Counted from the first letter of the stretch, positions 17,427-24,998 are shown. The stretch is 42,161 nt of DNA from CAZVNZ01 sp964628515 (GCA_964628515.1 CAZVNZ010000026.1:1-42161); one strand, 5' to 3'. The notes: generated by a model from the sequence alone, not told the origin. Numbers and translations: made by a program.

Positions 17427-18530
17427 ATGTTAAAAAAACTGGAACAAATGTCTAACAAATACGGAAAAAATAGCGAATATGTGCTTGCAGGAGGGGGAAA
17501 CACATCTTGCAAAGACGATACTATTATGTATGTAAAGGGCTCGGGCTCTCCTCTTGCCACCATCAAAGAAAAAGATTTCGTAAGTATGGACAGAGAAAAG
17601 CTAACGCAAATGTTAAATGCAGATTATCCCAAAGAGGACGATAAAAGAGAGGCGGCGGCACTTAAGGATTTAATGGACGCACGTATGCCCGGCAACGAAA
17701 ACAAAAGACCAAGCGTAGAAACACCTCTGCATAATCTGTTTCCTTATAAATTTGTACTCCACGTACATCCTGCATTAATAAACGGGCTAACTTGCGGAAA
17801 AGACGGGGAGAAAATTGCAAAAGAGCTTTTAGGCGACACTTTTGTATGGATACCCATTTACCGCCCGGGTTACGCATTATCTTTATTGTGTAAGGAAAAA
17901 TTAGGGGAGTATCTTAATGAAAAGGGCAGTTATGCCAAAATAGTGTTGTTGCAAAACCACGGTATTTTTGTAGCTGCGGACACCACGGAAGAAATAGACG
18001 AAATTATGCTTAAAACCATGAAAATATTTAAAGACTACGTAAAGCATCAGCCGGATTTATCCGCCGTTGCCGTAGACGAAAATTTAGTGGAGGCAACAAA
18101 GGTTAAAGTAGCCCTGCTTTATTCCACACCTATGGAAGTGGCGTTTTTGGCAAACAAAGAAATACTTAAATTAATAGAAAGCAAAGACACATTTAAGCCC
18201 CTTGCAAGCGCCTTTACTCCCGACCACATAGTATATTGCAAAGCAAGGTTTATGTATGTGGAAAAAGCGGAGGAGTTAAGCCAAGTTTTTGAGCTTTTTG
18301 TGAGGGATAACGGCTATCTGCCCAAGGTTATTTGCATAAAGCACTTAGGTGCGTTTATTACAGCACCTACAAAAAAAGAGATGGATAATGCAGTAATTTT
18401 GTTTAATGATGCGGTAAACGTTGCGTTTTACGCAGAGAGTTTTGGTGGATTTTTGCATATGACCCCTGATTTAATAAATTTTATTTGCAACTGGGAAATG
18501 GAATCTTACAGGCAAAAAGTTTCTAATTAA
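17427..18530 (+). CDS. Class II aldolase/adducin domain protein
   Basis: This 367-residue protein resembles the aldolase half of rhamnulose-phosphate aldolase/dehydrogenase fusions and related enzymes. The substrate-binding block is LAGGGNTSCKD then YVKGSGSPLATI (about residues 21-55). PSVETPLHN carries a candidate catalytic Glu. Zinc ligands are seen in LHVHPALINGL (His-x-His) and LLQNHGIFVAA (third His). The C-terminal 150 residues lack a recognisable dehydrogenase. A good AAAGGAG site precedes the ATG. The partner gene 34 nt downstream encodes a DapB-like dehydrogenase, suggesting a joint catabolic step, but the substrate is unknown. Confidence 0.8.
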   Translation: MLKKLEQMSNKYGKNSEYVLAGGGNTSCKDDTIMYVKGSGSPLATIKEKDFVSMDREKLTQMLNADYPKEDDKREAAALKDLMDARMPGNENKRPSVETPLHNLFPYKFVLHVHPALINGLTCGKDGEKIAKELLGDTFVWIPIYRPGYALSLLCKEKLGEYLNEKGSYAKIVLLQNHGIFVAADTTEEIDEIMLKTMKIFKDYVKHQPDLSAVAVDENLVEATKVKVALLYSTPMEVAFLANKEILKLIESKDTFKPLASAFTPDHIVYCKARFMYVEKAEELSQVFELFVRDNGYLPKVICIKHLGAFITAPTKKEMDNAVILFNDAVNVAFYAESFGGFLHMTPDLINFICNWEMESYRQKVSN

Positions 18531-18564
18531 GTTAGATTTATAATATAAAAAAGGAGACAATAAA

Positions 18565-19599
18565 ATGGTAAACGAAAAAATACGTGTAGTGCAGTACGGC
18601 TGCGGAAAAATGGCAAAATACATTTTAAGGTATTTACACGAAAAGGGTGCGGAAATTGTGGGTGCTATTGACGTAGACCCAAATGTAGTAGGTATGGATG
18701 TGGGAGACTTTGCGGAACTTGGCTTTAAAACCGGGGTAATAATAAGCGACGATGCAGACAAGGTTTTAGACGAGTGCGACGCAAACATTGCAATACTTAC
18801 CCTGTTTAGCTTTATGGGTGATGTTTATCCCCATTTTGAAAAGGTGGCATCAAGAGGCATAGATATAATAACCACTTGCGAGGAAGCAATTTATCCGTGG
18901 AACACCTCTCCCGAAATTACAAATAAATTGGATATTTTGGCAAAAGAAACGGGTTGCACCATTGCAGGCTCGGGTATGCAGGATATTTTTTGGATTAATA
19001 TGATAGCAACGGTAGCAGGCGGTGTGCATACCATAGAAAAAATAGAAGGTGCGGTTAGCTACAATGTGGAAGATTACGGCTTAGCATTGGCGCAAGCCCA
19101 CGGCGCAGGCATGACACCCGCAGAATTTGAAGAAAAGATTGCTCACCCCGAAGTTTTGGAGCCTGCATATGTTTGGAATTCCAACGAGGCTATTTGCTCT
19201 AAAATGGGCTGGACCATAAAGTCCCAAACCCAAAAATGTGTACCTTATTTTTACGATGCAGATTTATATTCGGAAACACTTGGAAGCACCATACCCAAAG
19301 GCAACTGCATAGGAATGAGTGCGGTTGTAACCACACAGACTTTCCAAGGCCCTGTAATAGAAACCCAATGTATAGGCAAAGTGTACGGCAAAGAGGACGG
19401 AGATATGTGCGATTGGAAAATAACGGGAGAGCCCACTACCGAGTTTTTCGTTAAAAAACCGGCAACGGTGGAGCATACCTGTGCAACGGTAGTTAATCGT
19501 ATTCCAAAGGTGTTAAGTTCTCCTTGCGGATATTATACGGTAGAAAAAATGGAGCCGGTTGAGTATATGACATACCCAATGCAGTTTTATAAAGATTGA
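18565..19599 (+). CDS. DapB-fold NAD(P)-dependent dehydrogenase (2,4-diaminopentanoate dehydrogenase-like)
   Basis: This 344-residue protein has an N-terminal Rossmann fold, RVVQYGCGKMAKYILRYLHEKG, then VGAIDVDPNVVGMDVG. A DapB-like catalytic domain follows, with ITTCEEAIYPW, AGSGMQDIFWINMIATVAGG and a C-terminal PSPCGYYT-like segment (LSSPCGYYTVEKM). Overall shape and length match the diaminopentanoate dehydrogenase/dihydrodipicolinate reductase-like family of clostridia. The ornithine-degradation genes oraS, oraE and ortAB are not next to it; instead it follows a class II aldolase gene. The true substrate is therefore open. It ends before a clear terminator. AAAGGAG lies 9 nt before the ATG. 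Confidence 0.7.
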   Translation: MVNEKIRVVQYGCGKMAKYILRYLHEKGAEIVGAIDVDPNVVGMDVGDFAELGFKTGVIISDDADKVLDECDANIAILTLFSFMGDVYPHFEKVASRGIDIITTCEEAIYPWNTSPEITNKLDILAKETGCTIAGSGMQDIFWINMIATVAGGVHTIEKIEGAVSYNVEDYGLALAQAHGAGMTPAEFEEKIAHPEVLEPAYVWNSNEAICSKMGWTIKSQTQKCVPYFYDADLYSETLGSTIPKGNCIGMSAVVTTQTFQGPVIETQCIGKVYGKEDGDMCDWKITGEPTTEFFVKKPATVEHTCATVVNRIPKVLSSPCGYYTVEKMEPVEYMTYPMQFYKD

Positions 19600-19639
19600 T
19601 TTTAGCTTAGGCAGTAAGTTTTATAAACAAGCAACAGTT

Positions 19640-19670
19640 AAAGGTGCAGGTAAAATTGCACCTTTATTTT
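19640..19670 (+). terminator. Terminator after the aldolase/dehydrogenase pair
   Basis: AAAGGTGCA (19640-19648) pairs perfectly with TGCACCTTT (19657-19665), followed by ATTTT. Confidence 0.8.
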
Positions 19671-19782
19671 ATGGTTGATGATTTGTTTTTACCGAAAAGC
19701 AGTGCAAGCAGGCAAAAATACCTTTTATAATAAAAAAACTTGTAAGTGTATCAAAAGCCGGTATATTTTCCATCATCGCCAT

Positions 19783-19826
19783 AAAAAAGGAACTGCACCG
19801 CAAATAATTAGGGTACAGCTCTTTTT
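19783..19826 (-). terminator. Terminator of the desulforedoxin-type gene
   Basis: On the minus strand, AAAAAG-AGCTGTACC pairs with GGTGCAGTTCCTTTTTT. Two G-U pairs fit only on this strand, and the T-run follows on this strand. It lies 31 nt past the stop codon at 19857. Confidence 0.7.
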
Positions 19827-19856
19827 GTGGTATTAAGTAATATATTATGTAAATAA

Positions 19857-20186
19857 TTAGTCTACAATTTCCATTACCTTACCGCAACAAACAGGTATTG
19901 TATTGCCCTTTTTAAGCCCTAACAGCTTGTTGCAGGTTTGGCAGTATACATTGCAATCTTCGCTTACAGATACAGGCACATAACCTTGGTCTTTAAGTTC
20001 TAAGCCTTCAATGTAGAAAGAAGCGCCTGCAGAGCCTTTTTCCGGCACATATTCGCCGATGGGGGTAAGTTTTTTTGCAGCTCCGTTGCAGTCTATCATA
20101 AGGCGCCACATTGTTTCAAGTTTTGCGGTTTCCTCCTTAGATTCGGGAGAAAGTAGAACGGTGTTTTTTTCAATATCAATTTTCAT
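19857..20186 (-). CDS. Small protein with a C-terminal desulforedoxin-type Cys4 metal site
   Basis: This 109-residue soluble protein carries C82-x2-C85-x14-C100-C101 at its C terminus, the pattern of desulforedoxin and of the N-terminal domain of desulfoferrodoxin (C-x2-C-x15-C-C). It probably binds a single Fe or Zn in a rubredoxin-like centre. The first 75 residues (starting MKIDIEKNTVLLSPESKEE) form a domain I do not recognise, with two extra Cys (33, 78). The desulfoferrodoxin superoxide-reductase domain is absent. AAGGAG lies 9 nt before the ATG and a terminator follows the gene, so it is transcribed alone. A redox or electron-transfer role is likely but not shown. Confidence 0.7.
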   Translation of the reverse strand: MKIDIEKNTVLLSPESKEETAKLETMWRLMIDCNGAAKKLTPIGEYVPEKGSAGASFYIEGLELKDQGYVPVSVSEDCNVYCQTCNKLLGLKKGNTIPVCCGKVMEIVD

Positions 20187-20387
20187 AAGTTTAACTCCTT
20201 TTTTTAATTTAAAACTGCATATTGCTATGCAAAAAATATTATTAGTTGTGTGTGCTTGTATACATACTACACCAAAAACAACGGTATAGCAACAACTTTT
20301 ATATTTTTATTTGTATTATGTTAGCATTATTTTGGCAATTACGAGTATTGCTATCATTTTTTATGGTGATTTGGGCTAAAGCAGTAA

Positions 20388-20912
20388 TTAGGACAGCCTA
20401 AGCAAAATATCTTTGTACACGTCTGTTGCTTGCTCTTGCCAGTTTTTAATCAAAGTGTAGCCCATAGATTCTGTGGGTACAATAACGTTTATTTCAAATA
20501 GTGTCATATAATTTTCGTATATTTTTAAGGTTACTCGGTATTCTTCGTTTTTTAGACGAAGTACCTCTCCTAAAAATTGGGATTGTCTTAAAAAGTTATC
20601 TTTGTGGGTTTCTAAGTATCTAAGTATTTTTTCCCTTTGAGAGTAGTTAATTTCCTCGCACAAAGTTTGTACAATCTCGCTACCTATTTTTGTGGTTTTG
20701 TATCTTGCATCGTGGGGGTTTTCCTTAGAATAAATAGCCCCTGTTTGCTCAAATTCGTACATTATTTCTTTAAAATCGAAATAGTTAAGCAAATCCAACT
20801 TAGATATTACCTCAAGTATTTGCACCTCGCTTAACTCTATGGGGCTGTTATCTAATATAAACAGTATTATCAGCTTGTTTTGAGACATTGTCTGCACAGG
20901 TTTTTTCATCAT
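20388..20912 (-). CDS. DUF4364 family protein (predicted winged-helix regulator)
   Basis: This 174-residue protein matches the clostridial DUF4364 family. The N-terminal LIILFILDNSPIELSEVQILEVI is typical of its winged-helix-like domain (about residues 12-80, including YEFEQTGAIYSKENPHDARYKTT). The C-terminal half contains LGEVLRLKNEEYRVTLKIYEN. DNA binding is inferred from fold only. AAGAGGT lies about 11 nt before the first of two adjacent ATG codons. It is transcribed away from the 6S RNA promoter. Confidence 0.8.
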   Translation of the reverse strand: MMKKPVQTMSQNKLIILFILDNSPIELSEVQILEVISKLDLLNYFDFKEIMYEFEQTGAIYSKENPHDARYKTTKIGSEIVQTLCEEINYSQREKILRYLETHKDNFLRQSQFLGEVLRLKNEEYRVTLKIYENYMTLFEINVIVPTESMGYTLIKNWQEQATDVYKDILLRLS

Positions 20913-20972
20913 ATCTACGTACTACCTCTTAAAAAAATTATATCATAAGCGGAGAAAATATACAATTTCTAC

Positions 20973-21000
20973 TTGAATTTTTTCGAGGTTTATGTATAAT
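20973..21000 (+). promoter_or_regulatory. Promoter of the 6S RNA / tRNA-Gln transcript
   Basis: TTGAAT and TATAAT are separated by 16 nt. The predicted start is near 21006, exactly where the 6S RNA closing stem begins. Confidence 0.75.
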
Positions 21001-21005
21001 AATAG

Positions 21006-21185
21006 TATACTTCCTGGAGTGTGCGTAATGCTTTGTTTTTAAACCCACATTCTAATTTCGGGAATTTATGTCTTGTTGCGGTGAGCATGCATGCATTTAT
21101 GTGTGAAGCCTAATGCAATAAGCAGGATACCCACCTGCCGAGAGGCGGGTGTTAGAAGCCAAGGCATACGGCACTTTGGGTATAT
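21006..21185 (+). ncRNA. ssrS: 6S RNA (sigma-factor holoenzyme-binding RNA)
   Basis: This RNA of about 180 nt begins just after a consensus promoter. Its ends pair: TATAC (21006-21010) with GTATA (21180-21184), followed by AGTG and CACT on either side of an internal loop, as in the closing stem of 6S RNA. The 5' strand TTCCTGGAGTGTGCG, the central TTGCGGTGAGCATGC segment and the 3' hairpin CACCTGCC-GAGA-GGCGGGTG (21132-21151) followed by AAGCCAAGGCATACGGCAC match my memory of Firmicute 6S RNAs. 6S RNA mimics an open promoter and sequesters housekeeping RNA polymerase in stationary phase. It carries no open reading frame of note. A covariance-model search would settle it. Confidence 0.75.
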
Positions 21186-21259
21186 AGCGGAATAGTGTAA
21201 CGGTAGCACAAACGACTCTGACTCGTTTCGTTAAGGTTCGAATCCTTATTCCGCTGCCA
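21186..21259 (+). tRNA. tRNA-Gln (anticodon CTG)
   Basis: Acceptor AGCGGAA pairs with TTCCGCT. The anticodon stem AACGA/TCGTT holds loop CTCTGAC, giving CTG, which reads CAG. The T arm is AAGG-TTCGAAT-CCTT, the discriminator is G73 and CCA is encoded. Its first base directly follows the 6S RNA sequence, so its 5' end must arise by RNase P cleavage of a joint transcript. Confidence 0.93.
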
Positions 21260-21263
21260 ATTT

Positions 21264-21294
21264 GTAATCGTCCTTTGATGGATTGCTATTTTTT
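21264..21294 (+). terminator. Terminator after tRNA-Gln
   Basis: GTAATC pairs with GATTGC (one G-U pair) and is followed by TATTTTTT, 5 nt past the CCA end. Confidence 0.7.
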
Positions 21295-21330
21295 AATGTG
21301 TAATAATATGGATTGGGTTGGAAATTGGTG

Positions 21331-21358
21331 TTTACATTTTTGGTAAATGTGCTACAAT
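21331..21358 (+). promoter_or_regulatory. Promoter of the candidate antisense RNA
   Basis: TTTACA and TACAAT are separated by 16 nt. Transcription would begin near 21365 and run into the 3' end of the opposing toxin-like transcript. Confidence 0.6.
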
Positions 21359-21364
21359 ATAAAC

Positions 21365-21408
21365 AAAGACGCAACCGCCAAGCGGTTAGCACAGAGTGTT
21401 ATTTTTTT
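21365..21408 (+). ncRNA. Candidate antitoxin antisense RNA
   Basis: This short transcript of about 44 nt is predicted between the promoter above and an intrinsic terminator (TAGCAC, loop AGA, GTGTTA, then T7). It begins with a perfect hairpin, AACCGC-CAA-GCGGTT (21373-21387). It is fully complementary to the 3' untranslated end, the stop codon and the last codons of the small hydrophobic gene on the minus strand. That geometry is the one seen in convergent type I toxin-antitoxin pairs. The existence of the RNA is inferred only. Confidence 0.5.
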
Positions 21409-21534
21409 GTGTCGCTTCTGAATATTTTTTCTATTACAATCAGAATAACTGCGAATATGATTAAATACCTCATAAACATCACCACATTTTTGCCTTAGCA
21501 AAGGAAATGGTGCTAACCGCCCGCTTTTGCGTCT
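21367..21534. repeat. Long-range inverted repeat flanking the toxin-like gene
   Basis: The left arm (21367-21392) and right arm (21510-21534) are inverted copies with outer blocks AGACGCAA/TTGCGTCT (8 bp, extendable to 11 with one G-U pair) and inner blocks GCGGTTAGCAC/GTGCTAACCGC (11 bp), interrupted by 6-7 unpaired bases. The 117 bp between them hold the small hydrophobic ORF. In the minus-strand mRNA these arms are its 5' and 3' ends. Confidence 0.85.
21399..21479 (-). CDS. Tiny hydrophobic peptide, candidate type I toxin, 26 aa
   Basis: The peptide has one membrane segment (YLIIFAVILIVIEKIF, residues 5-20) followed by a charged end (RSDTKK). That is the usual design of type I toxins such as TxpA, BsrG and Fst, though no sequence match is claimed. 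Start choice is open: ATG at 21479, or two in-frame GTG codons just before it (21485, 21482), the first 7 nt from a weak AAGG. The gene has its own minus-strand promoter, lies inside an inverted repeat that would pair the two ends of its mRNA, and is opposed by a predicted antisense RNA. The hairpin AACCGC-TTG-GCGGTT followed by GCGTCTTTGTTT would end the mRNA. Confidence 0.55.
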   Translation of the reverse strand: MFMRYLIIFAVILIVIEKIFRSDTKK

Positions 21535-21545
21535 CTGTTTTATTT

Positions 21546-21573
21546 ATTATAGCATTTTTTGCTTAGTTTTAAA
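21546..21573 (-). promoter_or_regulatory. Promoter of the toxin-like mRNA
   Basis: On the minus strand TTTAAA and a perfect TATAAT are 16 nt apart. Transcription would start near 21539, so the mRNA begins with the right inverted-repeat arm. Confidence 0.55.
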
Positions 21574-21610
21574 GGTTTTTATTGGTAGGAATTGTAACTT
21601 TCACAAATTC

Positions 21611-22186
21611 CTAATTATTTAGTTTTTTTAGCAAGAATGCCATATTTTCTCCTAAATCTTTCATTGTACCCTGTCCTTCCGTGTCCTTTTGCCAGTCGCC
21701 TTCACCGCCTGCAACTATTACATTCCAGTAGCTTGAGGATGCAACCACCATTTCGCTAATTGTAAATAAGTAGTTTATTGCGGCAAAAGTAAAGTTAGAG
21801 CCTGCTCTGCGCATTGCAACAACGGCACTGCCCACCTTGTTTTTAAGCAAAAAACCGTTAGAACGTGTAACTCTGCCCATTCTGTCTATAAGTGCCTTTG
21901 TTTCTGTGGTTAAATTTCCGAAATAAACGGGGGAGCCTACTAATATGCCGTCCGCTTCTATGGCTTTTGCAATAAAGCTGTTCATATCGTCTTTTGTGAT
22001 GCCACATTTCTTATCCTTAGTGGTTTTACAATGTCCGCAATCTATACATCCGTGCAGTAGCTTTCCGCCTATCTGTACAATTTCTGTTTCTATGCCCTGC
22101 GCATTTAGTTCGTCACATACAAGTTTTAAACTGTTGTATGTGTTGCCCTCTTTTTTGGGACTGCCGTTAAAAGCTATTACCTTCAT
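21611..22186 (-). CDS. Flavodoxin-fold NADPH-dependent FMN reductase / iron-sulfur flavoprotein
   Basis: This 191-residue protein starts KVIAFNGSPKKEGNTYNSL, the FMN phosphate-binding loop of the FMN-reductase family. A Cys cluster, HGCIDCGHCK then KKCGI (about residues 46-62), resembles the compact cluster motif of iron-sulfur flavoproteins, and GSPVYFGNLTTETKALIDR supports the flavodoxin fold. The start chosen is the ATG at 22186 with GGAGG 8 nt upstream; an in-frame ATG at 22201 overlaps that site. It may act as an electron carrier or reductase in an anaerobe; the partner is unknown. It follows the DUF3810 gene on the same strand. Confidence 0.88.
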   Translation of the reverse strand: MKVIAFNGSPKKEGNTYNSLKLVCDELNAQGIETEIVQIGGKLLHGCIDCGHCKTTKDKKCGITKDDMNSFIAKAIEADGILVGSPVYFGNLTTETKALIDRMGRVTRSNGFLLKNKVGSAVVAMRRAGSNFTFAAINYLFTISEMVVASSSYWNVIVAGGEGDWQKDTEGQGTMKDLGENMAFLLKKLNN

Positions 22187-22205
22187 AATTATTTCCTCCA
22201 TAAAT

Positions 22206-23312
22206 TTATAACTGATTTTTTCGCATTAGTGCTATTAATAATTCTACCATTCTATCGTAACTTTGTATACCGTCCGCTTGCTTGTTTGATTTTAAATAGG
22301 CATCGTTTACCTGCACGCTTTGCTCTGCAATGGGGGTGTCGAAAGTTTTCCAGTAATTATTTTCGTTTGTAAAATCCTTTTTTACACCATCGCTTAAAAT
22401 GTATGTATACACGTAACTGTGCGCTTTTTTAGATGTATCGTATAGTGCGTTTAAGGAGTAATTAAGGGCAAGCATGGTTGCAGAATAGGAATAGTCGGTA
22501 TCCTCGGTATTTCTGCTTAAATAATACGAGATAAAATTTGCCTCGTCCTCCCTTGCAAACCCCTTAAAATGAGCATATTCATGTATATTGGTTGCAGGAA
22601 AATACAGAGGCGGTACCTGCATATTTACATTGCACTCAAAGGTAAAAGGGCAGTAGATGCCTGTTATATTAAGTATGGAAAGGGCGTTGTAAGTTTGCAT
22701 TCCTTTAACATTTGTGGTTGCACCCAATTTCATAAAATCGGGTGCATAATCCGTAAAAATGTTTTTGGTTGATTTGTTGATTTCCTCGTAACTTTTGTTT
22801 GTAACAAAAACTCCGTTTTTATCCGTGTGTACCTCTTCTCTAAGGGTAGTAGCTTTTTTGCCTAATTTTACGCAAAGCTCCAACAATTCTTCCTTGGTTG
22901 TATTACTTGAGTCTAACTCCAGCGTAGTGCTTAATGGCAGTCGTGCATAATTAAACCCCCACATACCAATAAAAGAGGCGTAAAGCAGGGCAAAGATGCT
23001 AAATAATATAAGCAGACGCTTTAAAAAAAAATAAAAGGGCTTTTGCTTAAAAATACTGAAAGTAATAAATATAACAAGAATAACAATAAAGGCAATTAAG
23101 GTAATCAACAGTATTTCACCTAAACTAAAAGGAAAAAAGGAAGTAAAAAAACTGCCTATATAGGTAATTGCCGGGTATATACCCCGAGAATAAAAATATT
23201 CTACAAAGCTATTATATCCAAAACTTAAATTATAAAGTATAAGACAGATAAAAAGGGGAAGAAATATATATATGAAATAAAACAGTTTTTTATAAGTATA
23301 TTTAGTATTCAT
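22206..23312 (-). CDS. DUF3810 membrane protein with zincin HExxH motif
   Basis: This 368-residue protein has three predicted membrane segments in its first 120 residues (about 9-30, 60-88, 93-118). A large extracytoplasmic or soluble domain follows, in which TNIHEYAHFKGFAREDEANF contains H244-E-Y-A-H248 and a nearby Glu at 257. This is the pattern of zinc metallopeptidases and is characteristic of DUF3810. The function is not known; the motif suggests a membrane-tethered peptidase. Its stop is 20 nt before the flavoprotein start, so the two are probably one operon. Confidence 0.82.
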   Translation of the reverse strand: MNTKYTYKKLFYFIYIFLPLFICLILYNLSFGYNSFVEYFYSRGIYPAITYIGSFFTSFFPFSLGEILLITLIAFIVILVIFITFSIFKQKPFYFFLKRLLILFSIFALLYASFIGMWGFNYARLPLSTTLELDSSNTTKEELLELCVKLGKKATTLREEVHTDKNGVFVTNKSYEEINKSTKNIFTDYAPDFMKLGATTNVKGMQTYNALSILNITGIYCPFTFECNVNMQVPPLYFPATNIHEYAHFKGFAREDEANFISYYLSRNTEDTDYSYSATMLALNYSLNALYDTSKKAHSYVYTYILSDGVKKDFTNENNYWKTFDTPIAEQSVQVNDAYLKSNKQADGIQSYDRMVELLIALMRKNQL

Positions 23313-23356
23313 TTTAGTATTTTAACACAATTATTAAATCTTTGTAAATAATTGTA

Positions 23357-23385
23357 TTTACTTTTTTTTTAATATGTAATATAAT
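23357..23385 (+). promoter_or_regulatory. Promoter of the NlpC/P60 hydrolase gene
   Basis: TTTACT and TATAAT are separated by exactly 17 nt; the -10 lies 52 nt before the start codon. Confidence 0.65.
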
Positions 23386-23437
23386 AGTAAATAATAACAT
23401 AAGAGTTGTATGTTTATAATGCTTATAAGGAGAAAAT

Positions 23438-24940
23438 ATGAAGTTTTTTTCTGATTTATCAAATAATGTAAAATCGGCGGTTAAGAACATAGCACAAAGC
23501 ACAAACATTAGTGCTAATAAGAAAAAACGCAGAAGCTATTCCGATGTTGCGCACTCCTTACGTAAAAATGTTACAGTTGCAAAACCAAACGGTGTTAAAC
23601 ACTCTACGGGTAGAGTTGTGCGTTCGTCCAAAAAAAGAGGGATGAACGGCGTTTTAGTGTTCTTTAACAGCTTAAAGCTAAACAAAAAGCGTTTTGCGGT
23701 TATTGTAGGTGTGGTTGCCGTTGCTGTGGCACTTCCCGTAATTGTGGTGGCTGCCAATGCTCCAATGCAACAAATTGAGCCTGTAATTGTACCTAAAGCG
23801 GACACCCCTAAAGTAGAATTTGCAAAAGATTTAGACACTAACCAAGTTAATGCCTCGGATGTAGCCGGTGTAAGCACCGCAAAAGAAGGCATATCTTCCG
23901 AAACTCAAATTACGGACGAGCAAATTACAGAGGCTACCACTTTAGAAGTGGAAGGCACGGCAGGTGTAGCAAATATGGCTTCCGAAAACGGAATTTATGA
24001 GGGCACTCCCACAGCTACCGAGGCTCCCGTAACATATATACAATTAAGCGATGGAATGAGAGATCCTGAAGTTAAGAAAATTCAAGCTCGTTTAATGGAG
24101 CTAAATTATATGGACAACGACGAACCTACGGAATTATACGGCTCTATAACCGCACAAGCAATAGGCTTTTTCCAACGTAAGCACGAAATACCTATGGACG
24201 GTGTAGCCGGGGAAACCACACAAAAACTATTGTTTTCTCCCGAGGCTAAGCCGTATTCCGTTACTGTTGGCGGAGAGGGTGCAGACGTTTCTCATATTCA
24301 AGAACGATTAAGAGACTTAGGTTACGGTGTTTCCGCATCCGGCTATTTTGGTACGGATACAGAGGCGGCGGTTAAATACTTCCAAAGGATGAACGGTTTA
24401 GACGACGACGGCAGTGTGGGTGCATATACCAAAGAGGTATTGTTCTCCTCGGGCGCAGAGCCTGCTTTAGAAAAGCCCAAAGCCAAAAAAACCACTAAGA
24501 GTGGCGGTAGCTCGAGTGGCGGTTCAAGCGGCGGCGGTGGCGGCGGTGGGTCTACATCTCACGTTGCAAATCCGGGTACAGTTTCCGGGTTCTTAGATGC
24601 CGCACAAGCCTTAAACGGCATACCCTACGTACGTGGCGGAAAAACATCCGCAGGTGCGGACTGCTCCGGCTTTATATACGTTGCAATGCAAAATGCCGGT
24701 ATTGGCATAGGGTATATGACATCGGGCGGTTGGGCATCCTCCGGGTATCCCACAGTAGGCAGTATGAACGACTTACAACCGGGAGATATTGTGTGCTTTA
24801 AAGGGCATGTAGGCATATATCTTGGTGGCGGTAGTATGATAGACGCATCGTCAAGCGACGGCAGAGTAAGAATATGCTCTAACATTCAAGGCTCTAACTA
24901 CTGGACAAGTAATTTTATTTGCGGTAAACGTCCGCTATAA
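23438..24940 (+). CDS. Cell-wall NlpC/P60 endopeptidase with two peptidoglycan-binding domains
   Basis: This 500-residue envelope protein cleaves peptide stems of peptidoglycan. A basic cytoplasmic N terminus of about 85 residues (rich in KKKRRS and RSSKKRG) precedes one membrane segment (86-107), so it is a type II membrane-anchored enzyme rather than a secreted one. Two peptidoglycan-binding repeats follow (about 200-270 and 275-345; KKIQARLMELNYMD and SHIQERLRDLGYGVS), then a Ser/Gly-rich linker. The C-terminal NlpC/P60 domain (about 383-500) has catalytic C409 in GADCSGFIY and H457 in FKGHVGIYLG. AAGGAG lies before the ATG, and it has its own promoter and terminator. The long basic cytoplasmic tail is unusual for the family. 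Confidence 0.93.
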   Translation: MKFFSDLSNNVKSAVKNIAQSTNISANKKKRRSYSDVAHSLRKNVTVAKPNGVKHSTGRVVRSSKKRGMNGVLVFFNSLKLNKKRFAVIVGVVAVAVALPVIVVAANAPMQQIEPVIVPKADTPKVEFAKDLDTNQVNASDVAGVSTAKEGISSETQITDEQITEATTLEVEGTAGVANMASENGIYEGTPTATEAPVTYIQLSDGMRDPEVKKIQARLMELNYMDNDEPTELYGSITAQAIGFFQRKHEIPMDGVAGETTQKLLFSPEAKPYSVTVGGEGADVSHIQERLRDLGYGVSASGYFGTDTEAAVKYFQRMNGLDDDGSVGAYTKEVLFSSGAEPALEKPKAKKTTKSGGSSSGGSSGGGGGGGSTSHVANPGTVSGFLDAAQALNGIPYVRGGKTSAGADCSGFIYVAMQNAGIGIGYMTSGGWASSGYPTVGSMNDLQPGDIVCFKGHVGIYLGGGSMIDASSSDGRVRICSNIQGSNYWTSNFICGKRPL

Positions 24941-24969
24941 TTGATTTAATATAATACAGATACACTTAG

Positions 24970-24998
24970 TTTTGCCGACTTCCAAGAAGTCGGCAAAA
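24970..24998. terminator. Perfect 12-bp hairpin terminator
   Basis: TTTTGCCGACTT and AAGTCGGCAAAA form a perfect stem around CCAAG, between the NlpC/P60 gene and the response regulator. A-T tracts on both sides make it potentially bidirectional. Confidence 0.75.

Noticed and set aside
21313..21498. 61-residue plus-strand frame (MGWKLVFTF...) across the toxin-like locus
   Set aside because: It has no ribosome binding site, starts inside the antisense promoter region and runs antisense to the better supported 26-residue peptide. It is kept only as a weak alternative.
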